From JANPBY01 sp963851405 (lineage in GTDB: Bacteria; Actinomycetota; Actinomycetes; DATJPE01): 64,000 nt of DNA. Where the stretch lies: the NCBI GenBank assembly GCA_963851405.1, contig CAWKPB010000007.1, positions 434,001 to 498,000 of the forward strand, written 5' to 3'. The position numbers and the translations under genes were made by a program. Of the stretch, positions 1-9,776 are shown piece by piece (the stretch's first letter is position 1; each line of letters starts with the position of its first letter). The notes beneath the pieces were generated by a model. The model was not told where the DNA came from. It worked only from the letters and a program-made list of their open reading frames with translations, and ran no database searches.

Positions 1-324
1 GTGGTTGACCAGGCCTTGGCGATCAGAGCGGCTGAGGCCGACCTTGGTCGTGACGTGGGGCTGCTGGGGGTCGCTCTCGCCGACACCGAGCGGAAGCCGG
101 AGCACGGCCACGGCCGACGCGTGGCTGAGGGCGCCGCGCCGTACGACAAGCAGGGCGGCGTGGGCTAGCACGTCGTGCGTGAGGGGCAGGTCGCTGCAGA
201 CGTAGGCGTCCTTGAGCAGGCGCCTGAACCGTCGGCCGCGCAACATGCGCGGAGTGACGTCGTACGTGGCAGCCGTGGCGCGGGTGAAGGGGCACGACGC
301 GAGCGCGTCGGGGATCGGGCGCAT
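1..324 (-). CDS. Partial DUF559 / AbiEi-antitoxin-like protein (3' end outside window)
   Basis: On the reverse strand an open frame begins with ATG at 324-322 and runs 108 codons to the window edge without a stop, so the C-terminus is missing. The N-terminus starts MRPIPDALASC and contains LRGRRFRRLLKDAYV followed by ALLVVRRGALSHASAVAVL. That layout (basic 'LRG..FRRL..YV' segment, then 'ARAAL.....A.LSH.SAA') is common in actinobacterial proteins annotated as DUF559 or type IV toxin-antitoxin AbiEi-like. The endonuclease-like DUF559 domain would lie beyond the edge. No partner toxin gene is visible. The family is recognised by motif pattern only. Confidence 0.5.
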   Translation of the reverse strand, partial: MRPIPDALASCPFTRATAATYDVTPRMLRGRRFRRLLKDAYVCSDLPLTHDVLAHAALLVVRRGALSHASAVAVLRLPLGVGESDPQQPHVTTKVGLSRSDRQGLVNH

Positions 325-431
325 CCGTAGGACCCTGCGCCGCGGACGTTCGACCGCCAACCAGCGCGGGCGTATCTGGGGATGGCGAGGCCCCTGGGGA
401 CGGCCAGCTGCTAGGGGCCGGACCCCAGGGC

Positions 432-492
432 CGAGTGCGGGGAAGTTGTCGCTTTTGCCGCAGCAAAGCGTCCCCTTCTCGGCATTCGCCGG
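432..492. repeat. Intergenic palindromic element, copy 1
   Basis: Imperfect palindrome of about 61 bp with left arm starting CGAGTGCGGGGAAG and right arm ending CCTTCTCGGCATTCGCCGG; inner arms carry CTTTT and AAAG. It lies just downstream of menF and matches four other copies in the window. A G-rich tract follows immediately on the right. It could act as a transcription terminator, a REP-like element or a MITE remnant; no transposase is nearby. Confidence 0.8.
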
Positions 493-553
493 GGCGGCGG
501 CGGGGGCTGGGGGGCTGGGGGCGCTGGGGGCGCTGGGGGAACTGGGGGCGCTG
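491..553. repeat. G-rich tract of GGGGGCGCT-like units beside palindrome copy 1
   Basis: The + strand carries repeated runs of four to six G separated by CT, CGCT or AACT, including GGGGGCGCT units. Many G-runs close together make a G-quadruplex possible on the + strand. It separates palindrome copy 1 from the menF stop codon. Similar G-rich sequence follows the other palindrome copies. Confidence 0.6.
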
Positions 554-554
554 G

Positions 555-1892
555 TTAGGGGCTGAGGGCGTCGCGCATCGCGACGAACTTGGCCTGCGCC
601 TCGGCAAGCTCGGCCTCGGGATCGGAGCCCGCGACGATCCCGCACCCGGCAAACAAGCGCACGCGCGACCCCGTGACCTCACCGCAGCGCAGCGCGATCC
701 CGAGTTCGCCGTCGCCGTCGGCGCTGATCCACCCCACCGGCCCGGCATAGCGCCCGCGGTCCATACCCTCGAGCTCGCGGATCTGGGCCAGCGCGGCCTC
801 GCGCGGCGTCCCGCACACGGCCGCCGACGGGTGCAGCGCCGCCGCGAGGGTCAACGCCGTCGAGCCGTCGCGTACGACCCCGGTCACGTCCGTGGCCAGG
901 TGCATCACGTTGGGCAGGTGCAGGACGTACGGCGCCTCGGGCACGTTCGTGGACGAGCAGTGCGGCGCGAGCGCCTCAGCCACGGACCGTACGGCGTATT
1001 CGTGCTCCTCGAGGTCCTTGCTGGACCGAGCCAGCGATCCGGCGAGCGCCAGGTCGCGGAGGTCGTCGCCGGTTCGCCGGATCGTCCCGGCGAGCACCCG
1101 CGAGGTAACCAGCCCCTGGTGCAGGCGGACCAACATCTCCGGTGTTGCACCGACCAGGCCGTCGACGTGGAAGGCCCAGCACGCCTCGTAGTCGGCGGCC
1201 AGCCGTTCGAGCGGCCAGCGCACATCCAGCGGCTCACCGGCCTCGGCGACCAGGTCGCGCGCCAGCACGACCTTCTCCAGGTCGCCAGACGCGATGAGTG
1301 CCACCGCGTCGGCTACCGCCGCGGTCCACTCCGCTCCGGACCGGCTGCCCTCGGCGAACGCCACGTCCGGCGGCCGGACGACCGGGTCGGGGTTGGGCGC
1401 CAGGGCCACGGTTTCGGGTAGTTGATCGTCGCCCACCGTCGTGACGAAGCAGCGTCCACCGCGGCGGCCCACCACCACGCGGGGTACGACGAGCACCGAG
1501 GTCACGGCTGCTCTCGCCTCGGCTGCGAGGTCGTCGACGGTGTTGCGGTCGGAACTGGCGTCGTCGGCGAAGGCGAACGACGCAAAGGCGGTGAGGCCAC
1601 TGCCGGTCAGCCCGACCTCGTCCCGTACGACCGCATGGGCCACGACCTGGGACCACCACGCTTCGGCCTGCGCGAACCGCATCGGCCCGGAGACCTCGAG
1701 CCTGGCCGCGCACCCCCAACCTACGAGTCCCTCGCCGTGCTGGAGCCAGGCGAGGGCGCCTTCGCGGGGCAGCAGTGAGACGAGCGGTCCGGGGTCCTCG
1801 ACTTCGACCGTGCGCGCCACGAGCCGCGGGCCAGCAGCGAGCCTGGGGCTGGCCGTGAGCCGAGGGGGCTCCGAGGGAAGGGCACTGCTCAC
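555..1892 (-). CDS. menF: Isochorismate synthase MenF (menaquinone biosynthesis)
   Basis: Chorismate-utilising enzyme converting chorismate to isochorismate, the first committed step of menaquinone synthesis. The C-terminal half carries family motifs: HPSAAVCGTPREAAL, ELEGMDRGRYAGPVGW, GELGIALRCGEV and FAGCGIVAGSDPEAE near the end. An upstream in-frame GTG at 1955 falls inside an 11-bp tandem repeat. I prefer GTG at 1892, which lies 8 nt after a TAGGCT hexamer on the same strand and could be leaderless. The gene gives about 445 residues, normal for the family. Context with menG, menJ and complex I supports menaquinone over siderophore synthesis; a salicylate or siderophore isochorismate synthase is the alternative. 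Confidence 0.88.
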   Translation of the reverse strand: MSSALPSEPPRLTASPRLAAGPRLVARTVEVEDPGPLVSLLPREGALAWLQHGEGLVGWGCAARLEVSGPMRFAQAEAWWSQVVAHAVVRDEVGLTGSGLTAFASFAFADDASSDRNTVDDLAAEARAAVTSVLVVPRVVVGRRGGRCFVTTVGDDQLPETVALAPNPDPVVRPPDVAFAEGSRSGAEWTAAVADAVALIASGDLEKVVLARDLVAEAGEPLDVRWPLERLAADYEACWAFHVDGLVGATPEMLVRLHQGLVTSRVLAGTIRRTGDDLRDLALAGSLARSSKDLEEHEYAVRSVAEALAPHCSSTNVPEAPYVLHLPNVMHLATDVTGVVRDGSTALTLAAALHPSAAVCGTPREAALAQIRELEGMDRGRYAGPVGWISADGDGELGIALRCGEVTGSRVRLFAGCGIVAGSDPEAELAEAQAKFVAMRDALSP

Positions 1893-1947
1893 AGCCGACA
1901 AGCCTAGGCCTGATGCGGGGGCCGCACCTCCGGAGCCCTCGCTCTTC

Positions 1948-1980
1948 CGCCTCACTGCCGCCTCACTGCCGCCTCACTGC
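1948..1980. repeat. 11-bp tandem repeat, three units
   Basis: Three exact copies of CGCCTCACTGC lie end to end between the menF 5' end and palindrome copy 2. The repeat contains the upstream in-frame GTG of menF (1955), which argues against that start. No function is evident; replication slippage is the simplest origin. Confidence 0.8.
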
Positions 1981-1984
1981 CGCC

Positions 1985-2047
1985 CGCGAATGCCGAGAAG
2001 GTGACCGTTCTTGGCGCAGAAAGGGTCTCTTTCGCGGCATTCGGCGG
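1985..2047. repeat. Intergenic palindromic element, copy 2
   Basis: Palindrome with left arm CGCGAATGCCGAGAAGGTGA and right arm ending CTTTCGCGGCATTCGGCGG. It lies between the divergent menF and PLDc_N genes, so it cannot simply be a terminator. Two direct copies of a GGCGGGGGTACGGC-type G-rich segment follow on the right (about 2057-2095). Confidence 0.8.
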
Positions 2048-2202
2048 ACGAGCGCGGCGGGGGTACGGCACGCGGACGGCGGGGGTACGGCGCGCGGCGG
2101 GCCCGGCGCGCGCGCGTTCGGCTCCTCACCGGATGGAGTTCCGGTAGCGTCGGCCCAAGCCCGCCCTCGACCGTCGGCGGACGCGCCGCGAGGAGTATCC
2201 GG

Positions 2203-2448
2203 ATGAGCATCTTTGACATGGCGCCGCTGTTCGCCATCTCCGTCGCTGTCCTGGCGCTGTTCGCCTTGCTGATGCTGTTCGCATCCAACGTGAGCACGGG
2301 TCACAAGGTGCTATGGGTGATCTTGATCCTCGTCCTGCCGTTCATCGGCTCGGTGGCCTACTTCATCGTCCATGGCACAGGCGCTCCCGCGAGCGACGAC
2401 ATCGCGCACGACAACCAAAGCGCGACGCGTAACCGCTACACGGCCTGA
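2203..2448 (+). CDS. Small membrane protein with PLDc_N (phospholipase D nuclease N-terminal) domain
   Basis: An 81-residue protein with ATG at 2203 and AGGAG Shine-Dalgarno at 2191-2195. Two hydrophobic helices are visible: residues ~5-27 (MAPLFAISVAVLALFALLML) and ~36-55 (VLWVILILVLPFIGSVAYF). The second, with its W-x5-L-P-x-(I/L)-G pattern, is the hallmark of PLDc_N proteins, the membrane segment of cardiolipin-synthase N-termini that often occurs alone in actinobacteria. The tail of ~25 residues is polar. No catalytic HKD motif is present, so it is not itself a phospholipase. It is probably co-oriented with menG by chance; function unknown. Confidence 0.75.
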   Translation: MSIFDMAPLFAISVAVLALFALLMLFASNVSTGHKVLWVILILVLPFIGSVAYFIVHGTGAPASDDIAHDNQSATRNRYTA

Positions 2449-2511
2449 CGTCCAGCGCGGCGGCACGCCCGTACGGAGGATTCCGGCCGCCCGTGGCAGG
2501 CTGAGCGCGCC

Positions 2512-3207
2512 ATGACCCGCGCCCAGCTCGACAAGGACCCGCACGACGTCGCCGCGATGTTCGACGACGTCGCGCCGCGCTATGACCTGACCAACGACGT
2601 GCTGTCGCTGGGCCAGACCCGGCGTTGGCGCCGAGCGGTGGCCGCTGCCGTTGATGCCCAGCCCGGTGAACGCATCCTCGACCTGGCCGCGGGGACCGGG
2701 TCGAGCAGCGAACCGTTCGACGTCGCCGGCGCGGAGGTCGTGCCGTGTGATTTCTCCCTGGGCATGCTCAGCGTCGGCAAGAGGCGCCAGCCCCGACTCG
2801 CCTTCACCGCCGGTGACGCGCTCCAGTTGCCGTTCGCCGTCGCTACCTTCGATGCGGTCACGATCAGCTTCGGCCTGCGCAACGTCGCCGACCCCGACGC
2901 GGCGCTGGCCGAACTGCTGCGGGTCACCAGGCCCGGGGGGCGGCTGGTCGTCTGCGAGTTCAGCCATCCGACGTGGTCGCCGTTCCGCACGCTGTACGTG
3001 GAGTACCTCATGCGCGCCCTGCCCCCGACCGCGCGGGCGGTCAGTTCCAACCCCGATGCCTACGTCTACCTGGCCGAGTCGATTCGAGCCTGGCCCGACC
3101 AGCCTGCACTGGCCGCCCGGATCGGGGCTGCCGGCTGGAGCCGTACGGCCTGGCGGGACCTCAGCGGTGGCATCGTCACGCTGCACCGAGCCATCCGCGC
3201 AGCCTGA
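2512..3207 (+). CDS. menG: Demethylmenaquinone methyltransferase MenG/UbiE
   Basis: SAM-dependent C-methyltransferase that makes menaquinone from demethylmenaquinone. The 231-residue protein has the UbiE/MenG pattern: VAAMFDDVAPRYDLTNDVLS at residues ~13-32, SAM-binding motif I ILDLAAGTGSSS at ~58-69, and FDAVTISFGLRNVADPDAAL near residues 119-138. The ATG at 2512 lacks a strong Shine-Dalgarno. It sits between menF and menJ and upstream of complex I, consistent with supplying menaquinone to NADH dehydrogenase. Length is normal. Confidence 0.93.
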   Translation: MTRAQLDKDPHDVAAMFDDVAPRYDLTNDVLSLGQTRRWRRAVAAAVDAQPGERILDLAAGTGSSSEPFDVAGAEVVPCDFSLGMLSVGKRRQPRLAFTAGDALQLPFAVATFDAVTISFGLRNVADPDAALAELLRVTRPGGRLVVCEFSHPTWSPFRTLYVEYLMRALPPTARAVSSNPDAYVYLAESIRAWPDQPALAARIGAAGWSRTAWRDLSGGIVTLHRAIRAA

Positions 3208-3241
3208 CCTCCGGCGCCGACGAAGGTCGAGAGGCAGCCCC

Positions 3242-3306
3242 CGCGAGTGCTGGGAAGCGGCCCCTTTTCTCGACAGAAAGGGTCCCTTTCTCTGCACTCG
3301 GCAGGA
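3242..3306. repeat. Intergenic palindromic element, copy 3
   Basis: Palindrome with left arm CGCGAGTGCTGGGAAGCGG and right arm ending CTCTGCACTCGGCAGG; the inner arms CCCCTTTT and AAAGGGTC can also pair. It starts 34 bp after the menG stop. A short G-rich segment (GGTGGCGGGAGGG) follows. Confidence 0.8.
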
Positions 3307-3339
3307 GGTGGCGGGAGGGCCTAGGATGAGCCAGGACTT

Positions 3340-3355
3340 CGTGAAAGTTTTCACG
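3340..3355. promoter_or_regulatory. Palindromic operator (Rex-like or CRP/GlxR-like) upstream of menJ-nuo
   Basis: The sequence CGTGAAAGTTTTCACG is a near-perfect inverted repeat 73 bp before menJ. The core GTGAA-N4-TTCAC agrees with the actinobacterial Rex consensus TGTGAAC-N3-TTCACA except at the outer bases and one inner base. It equally fits GTGA-N6-TCAC of CRP/GlxR sites. A TAGGAT hexamer at 3322-3327 could be a -10 box, placing the site just after the start of transcription. Known: Rex controls nuoA-N in Streptomyces coelicolor. Inference: redox or cAMP control of menJ-nuo here. Confidence 0.45.
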
Positions 3356-3428
3356 AGCACCCCTCCACACCCCAGCGCCCCCGCATCTTCGTACCCCCCG
3401 CCCGGCCCCTTCCCGCTAGGACCCCGCG

Positions 3429-4730
3429 ATGACCCCCACTGCTCCCGCCTCGGGGCACGACGCCGACGTCATTGTCGTAGGAGCCGGGCCGTCCGGATCC
3501 ACCACCGCCTTCCACCTCGCGCAGGCTGGCCTCGACGTCCTGCTGCTCGAGAAGACCGCCTTTCCCCGTGAAAAGGTGTGTGGCGACGGGTTGACCCCCC
3601 GGGCGGTCAAGCAGCTGATCGCGTTGGGCATCGAGACCGACCCGGCGAACGGGTGGGTCCACAACCAGGGGCTGCGCATCGTGGGCGGCGGCCACCGACT
3701 CGAGCTGCGCTGGCCGGACCTGGCGACCTTCCCCGACTACGGGCTGGTGCGCACCCGGCTGGACTTCGACGAGATCCTGGCCCGGCAGGCCGTCAAGGCC
3801 GGAGCGCGCCTGCACGAACGCACCACCGTGACCGGACCGGTCACCGATCCGCGCACCGGACGCATCCTCGGGGTCACCGCCCGCGCCATCGAGGAAGACG
3901 GCACCCGCGGCCCTGAGACCACCTACCGCGCGCCGCTCGTTATCGCTGCCGACGGCAACTCCACCCGGCTGTCGCTCGCCATGGGCCTGCGCAAGCGCGA
4001 CGATCGGCCGATGGGCGTCGCCGTACGCACCTACTACGCGAGCCCGCGCCACGACGACGACTGGCTGGAGTCCTGGCTGGAGCTCTGGGACGGCACCGGC
4101 CCGGGCCGCAAGCTGCTGCCGGGGTACGGCTGGATCTTCGGGGTCGGTGACGGCACCGTCAACGTCGGCCTGGGCATCCTCAACACCAGCGACGCCTTCG
4201 GCCATGTCGACTACAAGGACCTGCTCAAGCGCTGGCTCGACCAGACGCCCGAGGAGTGGGGCTTGCGCGACGAGAACATGACCCAGCCGGTACGCGGTGC
4301 GGCCCTGCCCATGGGCTTCAATCGCACCCCCCACTACACCCGGGGCCTGCTCCTGGTCGGCGACGCGGGCGGCATGGTCAACCCCTTCAACGGGGAAGGC
4401 ATCGCCTACGCGATGGAATCGGCGACCCTCGCTGCGGACATCGTCATTCAGGCCCTCGCCCGCCCGGACGGTCCCTCTCGCGAGCTGGCGCTCGAGGGTT
4501 ACCCGACGGCACTGAAGCAGGCGTACGGGGGCTACTACACCCTGGGACGCGTCTTCGTGAAGGCGATCGGGCAGCCCGAGGTGATGAAGTTGGCGACGAA
4601 GTACGGGCTCCCGCGGCACACGCTGATGCGGTTCACTTTGAAGCTGCTGGCCAACCTGACCGACCCCCGCGACGGCGACGCCATGGACCGCGTGATCAAC
4701 GGTTTGACCCGGCTCACCCCAGCAGCCTGA
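3429..4730 (+). CDS. menJ: Geranylgeranyl reductase family FAD oxidoreductase, probable menaquinone reductase MenJ
   Basis: A 433-residue flavoprotein. An FAD-binding Rossmann motif VVGAGPSGSTTA lies near residues 15-27, CGDGLTPRAVKQL at ~51-63 matches the geranylgeranyl-reductase family, and the second FAD motif LLLVGDAGGMVNPFNGEGI lies at ~307-325. The family saturates isoprenoid double bonds; in mycobacteria MenJ reduces the beta-isoprene unit of menaquinone. The gene lies between menG and nuoA, 62 bp before nuoA, so it probably shares transcription with complex I. Archaeal-type lipid reduction is an alternative, but the neighbours favour menaquinone. The ATG has a weak ribosome site (TAGGACC). 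Confidence 0.82.
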   Translation: MTPTAPASGHDADVIVVGAGPSGSTTAFHLAQAGLDVLLLEKTAFPREKVCGDGLTPRAVKQLIALGIETDPANGWVHNQGLRIVGGGHRLELRWPDLATFPDYGLVRTRLDFDEILARQAVKAGARLHERTTVTGPVTDPRTGRILGVTARAIEEDGTRGPETTYRAPLVIAADGNSTRLSLAMGLRKRDDRPMGVAVRTYYASPRHDDDWLESWLELWDGTGPGRKLLPGYGWIFGVGDGTVNVGLGILNTSDAFGHVDYKDLLKRWLDQTPEEWGLRDENMTQPVRGAALPMGFNRTPHYTRGLLLVGDAGGMVNPFNGEGIAYAMESATLAADIVIQALARPDGPSRELALEGYPTALKQAYGGYYTLGRVFVKAIGQPEVMKLATKYGLPRHTLMRFTLKLLANLTDPRDGDAMDRVINGLTRLTPAA

Positions 4731-4792
4731 ACCGGTCCTAGGATGATCGCGGCCCACCCCCGGGGCGCCGAACGAGGAGAGGAGCGTACGAC

Positions 4793-5152
4793 GTGTCGTT
4801 AGTCGTCCCCATCCTCTGGCTCGGCGCCATCGCCTTGGGCTTCGCGCTCTTCTCGATCCTCGCCGGCTACCTGAGCGGGCCGCGTCGCTACAACCGCGCG
4901 CGCCTCGACTCCTATGAGTGCGGCATCGAGCCGACCACTCAGGCGGTGGGCGGCGGACGCATCCCGGTGAAGTACTACCTGACCGCGATGCTCTTCATCG
5001 TCTTCGACATCGAAATCGTGTTCCTCTACCCCTGGGCCGTCGCCTTCGATGCGCTCGGGGTGTTCGGTCTCATCGAGATGGGCCTGTTCATCATGACCCT
5101 GGGTGTCGCCTACGCCTACGTCTGGCGCCGTGGGGGTCTGGAGTGGGACTGA
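4793..5152 (+). CDS. nuoA: NADH-quinone oxidoreductase subunit A
   Basis: Membrane subunit of complex I, 119 residues with three transmembrane helices: ~4-25, ~62-84 (LTAMLFIVFDIEIVFLYPWA) and ~89-109. The loop SYECGIEP with its conserved cysteine, and the FDIEIVFLYPW signature, identify NuoA. The GTG start at 4793 follows an AGGAGAGGA Shine-Dalgarno at 4774-4782. It is the first gene of the nuoA-N operon. Confidence 0.97.
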   Translation: MSLVVPILWLGAIALGFALFSILAGYLSGPRRYNRARLDSYECGIEPTTQAVGGGRIPVKYYLTAMLFIVFDIEIVFLYPWAVAFDALGVFGLIEMGLFIMTLGVAYAYVWRRGGLEWD

Positions 5153-5181
5153 TGACCGCCACCGAAAGGTGTGAGCGCTAG

Positions 5182-5736
5182 ATGGGCGTCGAAGAGCAAC
5201 TCCCCAGCGGAGTGCTGCTGACCTCGGTCGAGCTGCTCGCTGGGTACATGCGCAAGAACTCCTTGTGGCCAGCCACTTTCGGCCTCGCCTGCTGCGCCAT
5301 CGAGATGATGGCGACCGGCGCTGGGCGGTACGACCTGGCCCGCTTCGGCATGGAGGTCTTCCGCGCCTCGCCACGCCAAGCCGACCTGATGATCGTCGCC
5401 GGCCGGGTCAGTCAGAAGATGGCCCCGATCCTGCGCCAGATCTACGACCAGATGGCCGGCCCGAAGTGGGTGCTGTCGATGGGTGCCTGCGCCTCGTCGG
5501 GTGGGATGTTCAACAACTACGCGATCGTGCAGGGCGTCGACCACGTCGTCCCCGTCGACATCTACCTGCCGGGCTGCCCGCCGCGCCCGGAGATGCTGAT
5601 GGACGCGATTCTCAAGCTGCACGACCAGATCCAGCGCGAGAAGCTCGGCCCGCACCGCCGGGCCCAGGTCGCTGAACTCGAGCAGGCCGCGCTGATCGCC
5701 CCTCCGACGTCGTCGATGAAGGGCCTGTTGCGGTGA
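5182..5736 (+). CDS. nuoB: NADH-quinone oxidoreductase subunit B
   Basis: Peripheral-arm subunit holding [4Fe-4S] cluster N2, which passes electrons to menaquinone. The 184-residue protein has the four expected cysteines: the ACC pair in FGLACCAIEMM (residues ~36-37), one in GACASSGG, and one in LPGCPPRPE. The last stretch GPHRRAQVAELEQAALI is an actinobacterial C-terminal extension. It ends in a GTGA overlap with nuoC. The region contains a second, divergent NuoB-like gene at 25.1 kb. Confidence 0.97.
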   Translation: MGVEEQLPSGVLLTSVELLAGYMRKNSLWPATFGLACCAIEMMATGAGRYDLARFGMEVFRASPRQADLMIVAGRVSQKMAPILRQIYDQMAGPKWVLSMGACASSGGMFNNYAIVQGVDHVVPVDIYLPGCPPRPEMLMDAILKLHDQIQREKLGPHRRAQVAELEQAALIAPPTSSMKGLLR

Positions 5737-6434
5737 GTGATTCCCAGCTCCCCGCCGCGATGGCGGAGACCGCCGGTGAACCCACCTCGGAGGTCGTCGG
5801 TCACCGCAGTGGCATGTTCGGCGTCCACGGCACGGGTGACACCTCAGGTTTCGGCGGGCTCGCCCGCGCCGTCGAGGTGCCGCTGTCCAGCCCCCGGCCG
5901 TTCGGTGGCTATTTCGACGACGTCGCCGACACGGTCGCGCGGGTACTTCCCGACCACGACGCAGCCGTCGAAGCCGTGCTCTGCGCGCAGGACGAACTCA
6001 CCTTCCACGTCCGGCGCGAGCACCTGCTGGCGTTCATGCAGACGATGCGTGACGACCCGGACCTGCGCTTCGAGATGTGCATGGGCGTCAACGGTGTGCA
6101 CTACCCCGACCAGGAAGGCCGCGAACTGCACGCGGTGTTCCCGTTGCTCAGCTACACGCACAACCGTCGGGCCCGCGTCGAGGTGGCCGTGCCGGACGCC
6201 GACCCGCACCTGCCGAGCGTGGTCTCGGTCTATCCGGGCAACGACTGGCACGAGCGCGAGACCTACGACTTCTTCGGCCTCATCTTCGACGGGCACCCGG
6301 CGTTGACGCGCATCCAGATGCCGGACGACTGGCCCGGCCATCCGCAGCGCAAGGACTACCCGCTGGGTGGGATCCCGGTCGAATACAAGGGTGCCGAGGT
6401 CCCGCCGCCGGACCAGCCGGAGGGCGTACTCCTG

Positions 6435-6435
<1 letters not shown>
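5733..6435 (+). CDS. nuoC: NADH-quinone oxidoreductase subunit C (frameshifted at its 3' end)
   Basis: The 30-kDa subunit of the complex I peripheral arm. The signature HERETYDFFGLIFDGHP and the following RKDYPLGGIPVEYKG are present. As written, the frame reads straight into nuoD. Removing one C near 6414-6418 restores the usual actinobacterial ending RRAYS and a TGA at 6433-6435 that overlaps an ATG (TGATG) starting nuoD. I therefore annotate separate nuoC and nuoD with a one-base insertion error. About 233 residues after correction; GTG start at 5733 overlaps the nuoB stop. A genuine NuoCD fusion is possible but less likely. Confidence 0.85.
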
Positions 6436-7839
<1,404 letters not shown>

Positions 7840-7840
<1 letters not shown>

Positions 7841-8472
7841 TGATGACCGACGCGACCAGAGCCGAGATGGCCGAGATCCTCACCCGTTATCCCAAGCCGC
7901 GCTCGGCCCTGATGCCGATGCTGCACCTGATCCAGTCCGTCGACGGCTACCTCTCCGACGAGGGCATCGCCGAGGTGGCCGAACTCGCAGGTGTGACGCC
8001 GGCAGAAGCCACCGCGGTCGCCTCCTTCTACACGATGTACACGCGCAAGGCGCAGGGCCGCAACCACCTTGGTGTCTGCACCAACACGCTGTGCGCGGTG
8101 CTCGGGGGCGACGCCGTCTGGGCGGCGCTGTCGGAACATGTCGGAGTCGGCCACGGCGAGACGACGGCCGACGGCTCCCTGACTCTGGAGCGGATCGAGT
8201 GCCAGGCGGCGTGCACCTACGCGCCGGTCATCACAGCCAACTGGGAGTTCGTCGACGACGTCACCGTGGAACGGGCCAAGGAGGTCGCCGACGCTCTGCG
8301 CTCCGGCGGCGAGGTCGTCTCCACCCGCGGCCCGGTCGTGCCGGAGTTGGCCGACACCCGGCGCATCTTTGCCGGCTTCGACGACGGCCTGGCCGGCCAC
8401 GGCCCGGCCGCCGACGCCGTGATGCGAGCCGGCACCGACCTGGCCCGCGCCGCCGACGAGCAGGGGGACTGA
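7840..8472 (+). CDS. nuoE: NADH-quinone oxidoreductase subunit E
   Basis: The 24-kDa thioredoxin-like [2Fe-2S] subunit of the NADH-oxidising module. The 210-residue protein has ligands C80 and C85 (CTNTLC) and C121 and C125 (CQAAC), the standard C-x4-C and C-x3-C pattern. The ATG at 7840 overlaps the nuoD stop; a second ATG follows directly at 7843. The C-terminal ~50 residues form an actinobacterial extension without a known role. Confidence 0.96.
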
Positions 8473-8474
8473 GC

Positions 8475-9776
8475 ATGCCCATCGTCCCCGTCATCTCGGC
8501 CCATTGGGACGAGCCAGACTGCTACACCCTTGAGGGCTATCGTCGCCACGGCGGGTACGACACCATCGCACCGACCCTGGCCCGCCATCCCGACGAGATC
8601 ATCCAAGCCATCAAGGACTCCGGCCTGCGCGGCCGCGGCGGCGCAGGCTTCCCCACCGGCATGAAGTGGGGCTTCGTACCGCAGGGCGACGACAAGCCCC
8701 GCTATCTAGTGATCAACGCCGACGAGTCGGAGCCGGGCGCATGCAAGGACGTCCCGATCCTGCTCGCCAACCCGCATGCGCTGATCGAGGGGATCATCGC
8801 GGCGTCGTACGCGATTCGCGCGGCCCACGCCTTCATCTACATCCGCGGCGAGGTCCCCCACGTCCTGCGCCGGGTGTACGCGGCGGTATCCGAGGCCTAC
8901 GCCGCCGGCTATCTCGGCCGCGACATCTTGGGGTCTGGCTTCGACCTCGAAGTGACCGTCCACGCTGGCGCTGGCGCCTACATCTGCGGCGAGGAGACGG
9001 CGCTGCTGGACTCGCTGGAGGGCTATCGCGGCCAGCCGCGACTGAAGCCGCCGTTCCCTGCGGTCGCCGGGCTCTATGCCTGCCCGACCGTGGTCAACAA
9101 CGTCGAGACGATCGCCAGCGTTCCGTCGATCCTGACGCGTGGCGCCGAGTGGTTCCGCTCGATGGGCACTGAGAAATCTCCCGGCTTCAAGATGTTCGCG
9201 GTGTCTGGCCACGTGGCCAAGCCCGGCGTTTTCGAGATGGCGCTCGGCTGCACGCTGCGCGAGCTGCTCGAACTCGCGGGCGGAGTGCGCGAGGGCCACG
9301 AGCTGAAGTTCTGGTTGCCCGGTGGGTCATCGGTGCCGTGGCTCACCGCCGACCACCTCGACACCCCCCTGACGTATGAGGACATGGCCGACGCGGGCAC
9401 GTTCCTCGGCACCGCAACGGTCATGGTCTTCGACGAGACGACCAGCGTGGTGCGCGCGGCGACCCGGTGGGTGGAGTTCTACAAGCACGAGTCGTGCGGC
9501 AAGTGCACCCCGTGCCGTGAGGGCGGGTACTGGCTGGTCGACCTGATGCGGCGCTTCGAGCGCGGCGAGGGCACCGAGGCCGACCTGACCACGCTCGAAG
9601 AGGTCGGCGCGAACATGATCGGCCGCTCCTTTTGCGCGCTCGGTGACTCCGCGCCGGTTCCGATCAACTCCGCGCTGAAGTACTTCCGCGAGGAGTTCAT
9701 GCTCGGCACGCACACCTCGGCTGCCGAGTTGTTCGACCCCGTGGCCTCGACGGTGTTCGCGGCGGCCAAGTCATGA
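8475..9776 (+). CDS. nuoF: NADH-quinone oxidoreductase subunit F (NADH/FMN binding)
   Basis: NADH-binding subunit that carries FMN and [4Fe-4S] cluster N3; NADH donates its hydride here. The 433-residue protein has the glycine-rich NADH/FMN motif GRGGAGFPTGMKWGF near residues 53-67, GAGAYICGEETALL near 165-180, and the cluster motif SCGKCTPCREG plus a later CALGD cysteine. ATG at 8475 lies two bases after the nuoE stop; the stop overlaps nuoG. Confidence 0.97.
   Translation: MPIVPVISAHWDEPDCYTLEGYRRHGGYDTIAPTLARHPDEIIQAIKDSGLRGRGGAGFPTGMKWGFVPQGDDKPRYLVINADESEPGACKDVPILLANPHALIEGIIAASYAIRAAHAFIYIRGEVPHVLRRVYAAVSEAYAAGYLGRDILGSGFDLEVTVHAGAGAYICGEETALLDSLEGYRGQPRLKPPFPAVAGLYACPTVVNNVETIASVPSILTRGAEWFRSMGTEKSPGFKMFAVSGHVAKPGVFEMALGCTLRELLELAGGVREGHELKFWLPGGSSVPWLTADHLDTPLTYEDMADAGTFLGTATVMVFDETTSVVRAATRWVEFYKHESCGKCTPCREGGYWLVDLMRRFERGEGTEADLTTLEEVGANMIGRSFCALGDSAPVPINSALKYFREEFMLGTHTSAAELFDPVASTVFAAAKS

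Noticed and set aside
3242..3306. Palindromes as ordinary rho-independent terminators only
   Set aside because: No T-runs follow, conservation extends through loop and flanks, and copy 2 lies between divergent gene starts.
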